Shown one piece after another: positions 33,495 to 42,155 of a stretch of DNA of 64,000 nt. A program made the position numbers and the translations under genes. Where the stretch lies: IMG/VR virus record IMGVR_UViG_3300042992_001376, positions 1-64,000 of that record; one strand, 5' to 3'. How positions within the stretch are numbered: position 1 is the stretch's first letter; each line of letters begins with the position of its first letter. This DNA comes from a virus. The notes beneath the pieces are model-generated. The model saw nothing but the letters and a program-made list of their open reading frames with translations. It searched no databases and was not told the origin of the DNA.

Positions 33495-36400
33495 TTATCC
33501 CGTTGGAAGATTACCAATAGCTATCCAATACCCATCAACACTATCTAATACTAAACTAACACCAGATGTGGTAAGGTTATATATATGATTATATCCATTT
33601 GAACCATTTGAACTTCTATAAGATGCACAAGTTACAACCGGTGGTGAACCAAATGTTACAGGGAATGTTACGTTAGCAGAACTATTTATTCTTCCCCATT
33701 GTATAATACTACCATCTGATAATTTTTGGTAATTATTTGTAGACATTGAACTAGCAACCGTATTTGTTTGGTGTTGGTTTCCTAATCCAATAAGGTTATC
33801 GGTATAAGTATATGCAAACCTATTTGATGAGTTACCAATATTGTACAATGAATCAGATTCAGGTATAATATCACCCTTTGAATTAATAGCTGTTGAGGTA
33901 TCAACCCCAAGACCAACTGTTTTTTCAAAATATGATATACCACCGGCTGCTTTAAGTACTTCTTGATTAGCTGAACCTGCTGGTTTTCTTGGTATTCTAA
34001 CATAGGTATCAGGTGTTGATACTACTTGAATACCACCGGCTTTAATCTCAACGAAATTGGATGGAACAGATACATTTAATATAGTATCGTATGTTGGTGT
34101 ATTTGCTAAAGTTGGCCCAACAGTATGTGATTGGTATGTAAATGAATATGAATTAATACTGGAACCAATATTTGCTCTTTGACCCGAATACCCATAAAAT
34201 CTAATTGAATATCTAAATCTAATATTACCAGTAGATGTTAGATTCATTGAGCGCGTTACACCAGTTTGGGCAGAAACATTATTTTGATAACCACTTATAG
34301 TGTTGGTTGAAATATATGTCCAAGTACCATCATTATGTGATATAATATCATCTGAAACATAGTTATGAACTCCAGGTACAGAAAATGTATATACCCATTC
34401 ATCGGTTTTAATAATTTCAACACTATCAACTAATACCAATTTAATACCATTACCATCTTTGATGTTAATCATACTTTTACCAGCAACTAATTCAACAGTC
34501 TTTATTTGTTTATTATCGTTTAACCAAAATCCATGCGAATCAGATACTCTAATAGTTTTACCACCGGCTGATACTTTGTAAACTTTATCAACTTTTCTCT
34601 TTTTAATTTTAGCTATTTCAAATTCACTAAATTTGTTTACTTCAGTATTATCTAATTTATCATTCCAACTCCATGCTATTATTTTTTCACCTTCAACAAC
34701 ATCTTTAGCAAGAATAGTTTCACCAGATGATAATATAATTTTAGTATCACCAGTTACGGATACAAAACTTTCAAGTTTTACGTTGTGGGTTAATATACCA
34801 TTAACATAATAAGTATGCTTACCAGATACTCTAATGTTATAAACATCATCGGTTTTCTCATTTATAGTTATTGATGTTATCTCAACTTCTTCATTTTCTG
34901 AATTTAGGAATATATCTCCAACATTTATTTTATCAGTTGTTTTAATACACCAAACACCATTTTGTTTAATAATATGTTTGTGTGAGTGTGTACATTCAAT
35001 TAATCCATTATTTATATTGTAAATTTCATTATCAGCATATGATTTGATATCCAACACCTCTTCAATTGTTTTTTCGGAATCGGATATATGGGTTGCAGTC
35101 CAATCATTTTCTTCGGAATATTTTGGTGTTAATGAATCAATATCTAATGATTTAATAAAATCACCAATTTGAATATCTTTAATTTGTTTGAATGAACCAT
35201 CACCCATTTCAATTAGTGATGTTCCAACTAAACACGTTCCACCTCCCCCTTCTTCTATATATTCTCCGGTATAATAATTACCAGCATTATATGAACTAAC
35301 AGCTGCGGCTGTTCCAAGTAAAGTTCTACCCACAACAACACCAGTAGAAATATTAACTGCTTCTAAATTTAATTCTGCGTATGCAACAGATGGTGATGAA
35401 TACCCACCATGGAATTGCCCATTGAATGTAGGTAAATACGATGGGTATGATGTGGTATGACTAACTCCTGCTGGAATTGATACAGATACGGCTGGTATAT
35501 TTAGTGCAACTTCAAGTGCTCCTGCTGCTGTAACATTATATGAACCCGTTGATGGTAATGATACCATATAACTCGAATAAACAAAATTGGCATTAGATGT
35601 ATTTGTTGTTACCGATTGTGGTGTTGGATATACAACCCCCGAACCCGTAAACTGAAAGTATTTAACATCACCTGTGGTTGTTGTTAATTCATTTGAAGGT
35701 GATATAATTACCTTTTTTTCACTACCAGTATAAAATTGTAATTCAGGTAAAGATGGGTCAAATATTATTTCACTATTATCATCACGTAAATTACCACTAT
35801 CAGCATCAATAATCCAATCTCCGATTCTACCATCAGTTGCGTTAATACTACCAGATAAACCTGCATTATTAGCGTTTACATTTCCATTAGCATCAACAGT
35901 AAAATTATATCTAATTGGATTTGAACCAGAAATTATTCCTATGTTAATAGCTCCTCCATTTATTTCAGAACCATTAATTGTTGAACCTTGAACGTTTCCT
36001 GAGAAATTAACACCATCACCCGTATAGTTCAAATATGCACCATCTTTACTTCGTAATGAGAATAACGGGTCATCTGACCCAGATGGAAATCCTAAAAATA
36101 CACCAACCTCATCAAAACTTTGACTTAATTGCCCCATTGAAAGGTATGGTTTATCGGATTGATTTAATGTTGAACCTGATGTTGATAATCGCAATCCCTC
36201 ACCAGAAATTATTCTAAATTCACGACTACCCGCTGATAATGAACCTTGTGTATATGTGTAATCACCATTGGTATTGGGATAATAATAAGAGGCACTTGCG
36301 GCGGAATTAAATTTAATTGTTTGACCATATGGATTTGATGCTGATAGAAATAATCGAGTTTCATCTTCAGAAATTCCATAAATTTTCATTGCAGGGAAAT

Positions 36401-39400
36401 TCAAAACATTACCAATACCCAATACAGCTACATCAAATGCTTTTATAATATGAGATTTTAAATCACTTGGTACTTCTGGATATGCACTTTCAGGTTGGTC
36501 ATAAAGTAATTCTTGTATAAAATCATAATATGATAATGGAAAATCACCAGTTTGCCTTACTTCTAAATAATTTGCACCAGATGGCCATGCAATATATGAG
36601 TCTAAAGAAGAAGATACGACTTGCAGTGATGATGTTGTGTGGAATGCAATTTGATAAGATGAACTATCTGCATATAATCCATTTGATAAAAATAATTTTG
36701 AATTACCAATTTCACTATTACTTGCACTATTACTTGCGCTTAATATTCTATGATTCGTAGTAAGTGTACCAAATACCGTTAAAAGTGCAGAACCACTACC
36801 ATCAAATGGATTAGGTCCTTTAAGTGCTCTATTTGCTCCAAAACCTACTAGATTATTCAACCCAGCATATACATCATTATGTAGAGATGCTGTTACTTCC
36901 GTATTATATTGATATCCAACGGGGAATGTAGTTGGGAAGTAGATACCAGATGGGTCAATTATCCATCCACCAAATTTACCAGCAGATGCTGATACAATAC
37001 CAGATACATTTAATTCATTTCCATCCCAACGTAAGTGTCTTGTACCATCACCATTTTCAATTGATAATAATCCAGTTGTTCCAGCAGTTCCAGTAGGTCC
37101 ACCATCTTCAGTTACACCAATATAAACTCCCTTTTGTCCATAACCTTGAATTGATTGTCCGATTGATATATATGGTTCACTATCTCCACCATAAATTGTA
37201 ATTTGTGGATTAACATCATATGAAGTTGCTGGTGAACCTACATTAATTGTATTTTTAATAAATGATTCTTCGAAGATACCAATCTTAGCTGCTACAAAGA
37301 AATCTTCTTCTCCTAACTCTTCCCAATAATCAGTTTGAGTATTAGGTTGTTTGGCGCCAATTAAAGTATATCCAGAGGGTACAGTATCAATTGATTGAGT
37401 ATATAATCCAGAAACAGTATTTGATAAATAAGTATGAGGACCCGATGGTAATTTAGTTGCGTAATACATCTCAGGTGTACCATCTCCATTCTTATCAAAT
37501 AAAACTGCATCTCTCCTTTTCTGATTTAAATCAAAAAGATAATTAGTTGAACCACTCCACTCTCCTCTAAATACAACACCAGGACCAGTTGCTCCTTCAA
37601 ATACTGTTGTTAATGATTGTGATAAGAAATAAGTTGCTCTACCATTTTCTATATCAACTTTATAAACAATTGTAGCTGCTTTATTATCTTGTGGATTTGC
37701 CCAAGTTTGAATTGGTGCCACCGTAGCAGGACTTCCTGTTGGTCGATTTGTTTGAGTTATAAATCCGGGTTTACTATATAATGATGCTGAGAATTCTCCC
37801 AATGTACCAATAACATTACCAATTAAATCTAATGTTTCCTCAGAGTAAGTACTAACATGCGTTAATTCAGTAGTTCCTTTAAATGCTCTAATTTGTGTAC
37901 CAGTACCAGTTAACGTTGTACTTCCATCAGTTTCAACTAATACAGCAGTTGCTGGATTTGTTAATGAAACTTGATAGTTATCAGCTCCCGCTTTTATACC
38001 AGTAATAGTTACTTCAGATGTAGCAATTACCCCAGAGGTAGTATTACCATCTCTAATTTGAACTTGCCATGTTGCATTTTCGCCAGGAGATGTAGCATCA
38101 CCGGAACCAATTTCAAATACATTATCAGTACTAATTGTACTATAAGCAAATCCATCTTTAAAATATTGGTAATAAGTTTGAGATGCGGTAACATTAAATG
38201 CAGTTGCCGTTAAAAATATTGAATCTAAGGGAGAAGTTACTACACCATCTCCATCAAAATTAACTACTAATGATGATGCAGCCAAACTAACCGAACGAGC
38301 ATTTACTCCTTCTTTTTGTTTTGTAAAAGATTGTGTACGAGTTACATATTGTGAACCAGTTACAATACCATTTGTAATTGAAAATGGTCTTATTAAAATT
38401 GAATAATCAATACTAGCTGAATCATCCGTCATATTACTCATTGATACAAATAACATTGTATCATTTAACCCATTATCAGTTGTTTCCGTTTTTGATGCAG
38501 TTAATAAACCAACAGTAATATTATTTACCGAAATAGATGCGGTAAATGTTCCTGGTAATTCTTGTGAATTAAACTCTAAATATTCATCACCTTGCTTAAC
38601 TTTTAAAGTTGTGTTTGTTGTTGTGTAATCATATACACCACCATTTTCATCAGCAGATAACGCGAGTATTGTTGGGGCTAATTCAATATTGATTGCAGCT
38701 GCCCCATCAACACTTTTTTGGAATTGTTGAAAGAAACTTTGTGTATAATAAGATGCGGTATAGAATGGATGAATTTCTAATTTATATTCAACACTAGCGG
38801 TTAAATCAGTCATATTGCTAAATCCACTTATACTCATAGATGCATCTCCCATTATTTCATCAAAGGTAGAATATTGAATTCCTTTTGTAATAATAGATGC
38901 AGTTGTAAATGTACCCGGTTTTTTACTACTTGTAAATATAAGTGGTAAGAATCCCTGCGTTATAGTAATATCCGTAGCTGCTGTTTCATAACTAAATACT
39001 CTACCTCTTTGGTCAGCATTTAAAGTTATTGGATTTGGATTAATTTTTACTACAATTGCATCATCACCCGGGTCTCCATCGGGTACAGATACGAATGTTT
39101 TATCAATACTAATAGATGCTGATGTATAATCTTCTAAATAAGTAAATTTAGTACTTAATTGTTTTGTTTGAACTGCTTCATAAAATGGAATACCATTTTG
39201 ACCGGGAATACCACTATTAATTATATTATTATCAAAATCCGTTACCTCAACACTAATTCTTCTATCAAATGTACCGGTAACATAAAACATATAGTAATAT
39301 GGTTCAATTGTTTCCGGGTCAACAGACATCGATGGGAATATATTCAATGTACCACTTATAGGTGCTTCGTTTGTTCCTCTCAAATAGAATGAACCAGTTA

Positions 39401-41864
39401 CTCTACCAATATTTGGAGTAAACTCTCTTTCGGTTCTTGATTTAATACCAAATTGTTCGGTATCGATTGGTATAAATCCAGATGCTAAACCATCTTGTAA
39501 ATCGGTTAGGATAATTGAAGTTAAAATATCATTTTGAGTTGGACCATCCATAAGGAAAACCGTCAACTCCCCATCAATAGAATCTCTATTAAATGTTGCG
39601 TTATAATTCAACTCACCACTACCAGTTGTACCAGCTTTTAATCCTCTAATAAATCCACTACTACTTGCTTCAGATAATAGATAATATGATGATGTTGGTT
39701 GTCCTAATGGTGTTAATGATGATGATAATACTCTTAACTTTGCATCGGAGAATCCAATTTGTGGTAATCCATTTTTTAATATAATTTCATTTGTACCATC
39801 AATACGAATAGCTTGTAGTTCTAAATCGTTATCAGAACTATTCTTTATAAATGTTCCTCTATAAGGTCTAATTTCAAAGTTTACACCACCCTTACCATCA
39901 GCAACTCTTGTAATTACAACTTCATCAGTTACTCCTTCTACTTCTCCAGTAAATCTGATATATTGTACAGTGATATCATTTCTAGAACCAGTAAAATTAG
40001 AAACGTTTAATGTTGGAGTAAGTGTGTTTATATTATTTAATAAACCCGGATATCTTCCACCAATATATTCAGATGGTAATATATAATCACCAAACTCATC
40101 ATAGGCACCAGACGTATATGTGATTGAACCAGTTATTACACTTGTTTCAACATTAAATATAATTGTAGTTGGTGGTAATGGATTAGCAGGTGCAGATGCG
40201 GAATCAAACGCAAAATATAATTGATTTGGTGTAATTGTAAGACTCTTATTATAAAGATTCAAATTACCACCATCAAATGTTTTTGTTTTTTCTACTGCTA
40301 CTGGAATGTAATTATTGTTAATATCGTAGAATTCAAAACGATAATCAAATGTTTCTTTTTGTAATGTTTTTGGTACAGTTTGTACAAATGTTATTTCATC
40401 AGGTGAAAATGAAGTTTCTTGCGATGCTTTAAAACTAATATCACTTATATACCAATCACTTCCCTTAACTTCAAAATATAATCTAGCATTATCAAAATCA
40501 TTAGCTATAATATTTTCACTTAAGTTTACTTTTTGTAATACTGAAGTTGATGAATCAATTGTAGTAATTGTTTGAGATGTAGGTGTTCCATTTAATGAAC
40601 CACTTAAAAATACTTTAATAAAATCACCAGTTGTATTTTGTGATTTTCTTGCATTTAAATTTAATGTATATTCAACACCTTGTTGGATACTTAAACTTTG
40701 AGTTGTATAAAAATACGTTCCCGCATTTGAATTTATTTTGGCCGAATTAAATAAGAAATCTCTATTAAATTCAACCGAAACTGCATTTGATGAGGTTAAC
40801 CAATAATTATCTAACCTAATATCAGTTAAATTACCATAGTATTCTTCAGTAGCAGTTACAGTTTCAATATCTCTTAATAATTCATTAGATTCTAATTGTA
40901 AATCTTGAACAAATTCATAATCAGTAAGATTTGATTGAGAACGTCTAAATACTTTAACTCTTGCCGCATCACCAACGAATGTTTTCATATCGGTGATATT
41001 GATTTTTGCAAATGAACCAGTAAGTGCAGTTGCTAAATCAGAAACCCCCTCCAAATAATTGAATGTTACTGAGTAGTTTTGATTTGTAAATGATTTTACA
41101 ATACCATTTTGAGAATATGGTGTAGTTACTATAATTTCAGTATCGCTTACAATATCATCAATTATACTACTATAATTTAAGCTATCTACCGTAATAGTTT
41201 GACCAACAACAGACCCTGTCCAATTATCACCACTAGCTACATTTAATCTGTATGATGTTGGTAATGTGAATCCCGTTAATTTTGCGTTTTCATTTGGTAC
41301 TAAAGGAACACCATTAACAGTACCTGTCTTAGTTATTGCTAATGAATTATTATTAAAAATTGGTTTATTTATTTCAGTAATCTCAACTTGAGGTCTACGA
41401 TAAAATCTAACTCTATCTTCATTGGCAAGGTTTTTATTAACTTGAAAAGTTCTTTCCCATTTAACATTATATGCACCCTTCCATTCAGCAGGAATATCTC
41501 TTGTTACACCATTGTCAACATATTGATTAAGTTCACCTAATACAGTAACTTTACCTAATCCAATTGGAGTATCTTCATAAATGTAAACTGCTATTAGTTT
41601 GGAAATTCCTTCATAATATTCAGGTATACCATTTCCAGGTTCGTAATAGATAGGGTCACCATTAACATCTAATATTTCAATTTTGATTTCAGTAGATGGT
41701 TGCAAGTATTGCGAACCTTCAATTAGGAATCCATTTTTACCACCTGTAAACGTATCATTAAATTCAGTAATTCTGAAATAATCCGAATTTGGGTTATTAT
41801 CTATTACAAATGTACCAAATGATGATAAATTTTGTTCTGGTGAATATTTTTTAATTCTAGCCAT
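33495..41864 (-). CDS. giant tail fibre with tandem Hint domains
   Basis: A 2789-residue fibre. Residues about 1-1000 hold beta-sandwich domains; residues about 960-1400 hold Ig-like repeats (two parallel copies with TLKVKQGDEYLEFNSQELPGTFTASI and DITITQGFLPLIFTSSKKPGTFTTASI). Residues about 1590-2190 hold fibre modules with FGGWIIDPSGIYFP and a glycine-rich region. Two Hint domains occupy residues 2211-2361 and 2369-2511. The last 100 residues (SDGSIIQWGRINSSANVTFPVTFGSPPVV, ending YWIAIGNLPTG) are a gp53-like receptor-binding tip. It has its own promoter motif and a chaperone gene just downstream. Probably the main host-recognition fibre. Confidence 0.75.
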   Translation of the reverse strand: MARIKKYSPEQNLSSFGTFVIDNNPNSDYFRITEFNDTFTGGKNGFLIEGSQYLQPSTEIKIEILDVNGDPIYYEPGNGIPEYYEGISKLIAVYIYEDTPIGLGKVTVLGELNQYVDNGVTRDIPAEWKGAYNVKWERTFQVNKNLANEDRVRFYRRPQVEITEINKPIFNNNSLAITKTGTVNGVPLVPNENAKLTGFTLPTSYRLNVASGDNWTGSVVGQTITVDSLNYSSIIDDIVSDTEIIVTTPYSQNGIVKSFTNQNYSVTFNYLEGVSDLATALTGSFAKINITDMKTFVGDAARVKVFRRSQSNLTDYEFVQDLQLESNELLRDIETVTATEEYYGNLTDIRLDNYWLTSSNAVSVEFNRDFLFNSAKINSNAGTYFYTTQSLSIQQGVEYTLNLNARKSQNTTGDFIKVFLSGSLNGTPTSQTITTIDSSTSVLQKVNLSENIIANDFDNARLYFEVKGSDWYISDISFKASQETSFSPDEITFVQTVPKTLQKETFDYRFEFYDINNNYIPVAVEKTKTFDGGNLNLYNKSLTITPNQLYFAFDSASAPANPLPPTTIIFNVETSVITGSITYTSGAYDEFGDYILPSEYIGGRYPGLLNNINTLTPTLNVSNFTGSRNDITVQYIRFTGEVEGVTDEVVITRVADGKGGVNFEIRPYRGTFIKNSSDNDLELQAIRIDGTNEIILKNGLPQIGFSDAKLRVLSSSLTPLGQPTSSYYLLSEASSSGFIRGLKAGTTGSGELNYNATFNRDSIDGELTVFLMDGPTQNDILTSIILTDLQDGLASGFIPIDTEQFGIKSRTEREFTPNIGRVTGSFYLRGTNEAPISGTLNIFPSMSVDPETIEPYYYMFYVTGTFDRRISVEVTDFDNNIINSGIPGQNGIPFYEAVQTKQLSTKFTYLEDYTSASISIDKTFVSVPDGDPGDDAIVVKINPNPITLNADQRGRVFSYETAATDITITQGFLPLIFTSSKKPGTFTTASIITKGIQYSTFDEIMGDASMSISGFSNMTDLTASVEYKLEIHPFYTASYYTQSFFQQFQKSVDGAAAINIELAPTILALSADENGGVYDYTTTNTTLKVKQGDEYLEFNSQELPGTFTASISVNNITVGLLTASKTETTDNGLNDTMLFVSMSNMTDDSASIDYSILIRPFSITNGIVTGSQYVTRTQSFTKQKEGVNARSVSLAASSLVVNFDGDGVVTSPLDSIFLTATAFNVTASQTYYQYFKDGFAYSTISTDNVFEIGSGDATSPGENATWQVQIRDGNTTSGVIATSEVTITGIKAGADNYQVSLTNPATAVLVETDGSTTLTGTGTQIRAFKGTTELTHVSTYSEETLDLIGNVIGTLGEFSASLYSKPGFITQTNRPTGSPATVAPIQTWANPQDNKAATIVYKVDIENGRATYFLSQSLTTVFEGATGPGVVFRGEWSGSTNYLFDLNQKRRDAVLFDKNGDGTPEMYYATKLPSGPHTYLSNTVSGLYTQSIDTVPSGYTLIGAKQPNTQTDYWEELGEEDFFVAAKIGIFEESFIKNTINVGSPATSYDVNPQITIYGGDSEPYISIGQSIQGYGQKGVYIGVTEDGGPTGTAGTTGLLSIENGDGTRHLRWDGNELNVSGIVSASAGKFGGWIIDPSGIYFPTTFPVGYQYNTEVTASLHNDVYAGLNNLVGFGANRALKGPNPFDGSGSALLTVFGTLTTNHRILSASNSASNSEIGNSKLFLSNGLYADSSSYQIAFHTTSSLQVVSSSLDSYIAWPSGANYLEVRQTGDFPLSYYDFIQELLYDQPESAYPEVPSDLKSHIIKAFDVAVLGIGNVLNFPAMKIYGISEDETRLFLSASNPYGQTIKFNSAASASYYYPNTNGDYTYTQGSLSAGSREFRIISGEGLRLSTSGSTLNQSDKPYLSMGQLSQSFDEVGVFLGFPSGSDDPLFSLRSKDGAYLNYTGDGVNFSGNVQGSTINGSEINGGAINIGIISGSNPIRYNFTVDANGNVNANNAGLSGSINATDGRIGDWIIDADSGNLRDDNSEIIFDPSLPELQFYTGSEKKVIISPSNELTTTTGDVKYFQFTGSGVVYPTPQSVTTNTSNANFVYSSYMVSLPSTGSYNVTAAGALEVALNIPAVSVSIPAGVSHTTSYPSYLPTFNGQFHGGYSSPSVAYAELNLEAVNISTGVVVGRTLLGTAAAVSSYNAGNYYTGEYIEEGGGGTCLVGTSLIEMGDGSFKQIKDIQIGDFIKSLDIDSLTPKYSEENDWTATHISDSEKTIEEVLDIKSYADNEIYNINNGLIECTHSHKHIIKQNGVWCIKTTDKINVGDIFLNSENEEVEITSITINEKTDDVYNIRVSGKHTYYVNGILTHNVKLESFVSVTGDTKIILSSGETILAKDVVEGEKIIAWSWNDKLDNTEVNKFSEFEIAKIKKRKVDKVYKVSAGGKTIRVSDSHGFWLNDNKQIKTVELVAGKSMINIKDGNGIKLVLVDSVEIIKTDEWVYTFSVPGVHNYVSDDIISHNDGTWTYISTNTISGYQNNVSAQTGVTRSMNLTSTGNIRFRYSIRFYGYSGQRANIGSSINSYSFTYQSHTVGPTLANTPTYDTILNVSVPSNFVEIKAGGIQVVSTPDTYVRIPRKPAGSANQEVLKAAGGISYFEKTVGLGVDTSTAINSKGDIIPESDSLYNIGNSSNRFAYTYTDNLIGLGNQHQTNTVASSMSTNNYQKLSDGSIIQWGRINSSANVTFPVTFGSPPVVTCASYRSSNGSNGYNHIYNLTTSGVSLVLDSVDGYWIAIGNLPTG
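34332..34760 (-). other. Hint domain 2 (143 residues, Ser at position 1)
   Basis: Residues S2369 to N2511. It starts SVTGDTKI (the usual Cys1 replaced by Ser), has an SDSH in the block B TxxH place, and ends with VYTFSVPGVHNYVSDDIISHN, the C-terminal intein blocks F and G. The residue after the final Asn is Asp, not Cys/Ser/Thr, so standard splicing is not expected. It is too short for a homing endonuclease. Confidence 0.8.
34782..35234 (-). other. Hint domain 1 (151 residues, Cys at position 1)
   Basis: Residues C2211 to N2361. It starts CLVGTSLIEMGDGS, has THSH as the block B motif (ECTHSHKHII), and ends DVYNIRVSGKHTYYVNGILTHN. The following residue is Val, so it resembles type A bacterial intein-like domains, which cleave or splice atypically. 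A seven-residue linker joins it to Hint 2. Confidence 0.85.
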
Positions 41865-41893
41865 TTAACTAAGATTTCTTTGTTGTTTCTCTT

Positions 41894-41902
41894 TATAAGT
41901 AT
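41894..41902 (-). promoter_or_regulatory. phage-type promoter motif of the giant fibre
   Basis: Minus strand ATACTTATA, 29 bases upstream of the ATG at 41864. Confidence 0.45.
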
Positions 41903-41921
41903 TTGTATTTTTTAAATATAC

Positions 41922-41930
41922 ATACTTATT
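41922..41930 (+). promoter_or_regulatory. possible promoter of the plus-strand regulator
   Basis: Plus strand ATACTTATT, one base off the phage motif ATAYTTATA, directly followed by the CTAAAGA repeats. Confidence 0.3.
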
Positions 41931-41957
41931 CTAAAGAAAACTAAAGAGTTCTAAAGA
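41931..41957 (+). repeat. three tandem CTAAAGA repeats, operator-like
   Basis: CTAAAGA starts at 41931, 41941 and 41951, exactly ten bases apart, so all face the same side of the helix. They lie between the divergent fibre and regulator starts. Ribbon-helix-helix proteins typically bind such tandem short sites. Confidence 0.55.
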
Positions 41958-41981
41958 ATGGTTAGTTTAATACGATAAATT

Positions 41982-42155
41982 ATGAATAAGAAATATGCTA
42001 TGTTACAAATTGATGCTGAGGTTCATCAATTGTTAAAAGATTTTTGTAAAGATAAGGGTTATAAAATGAATGGGTTGGTTGAGAGTCTAATTAAAGATAA
42101 AGTATCCCCATTTAAAACTCAACAACCAACCAATATTTTAAGAACTAGAACTTAA
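41982..42155 (+). CDS. small ribbon-helix-helix regulator (Arc/CopG-like)
   Basis: A 57-residue protein and the only gene on the plus strand. MNKKYAMLQIDAEVHQLLKD gives the beta strand (MLQI) and helix A; CKDKGYKMNGLVESLIKDK gives the GYKMNGLVE turn and helix B, matching the ribbon-helix-helix fold of Arc and CopG repressors. A polar 17-residue tail follows. It converges on the gp47-gp46 fusion gene and overlaps its 3' end by 11 bases. Three 10-base tandem repeats lie 25 bases upstream, a likely self-control site. I infer regulation of this locus; the target is not known. Confidence 0.72.
   Translation: MNKKYAMLQIDAEVHQLLKDFCKDKGYKMNGLVESLIKDKVSPFKTQQPTNILRTRT

Noticed and set aside
34332-35234. 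Complete splicing intein with homing endonuclease
   Set aside because: Each Hint domain is only about 145 residues with no endonuclease motifs, and the residues after the terminal Asn (Val, Asp) do not support standard splicing.
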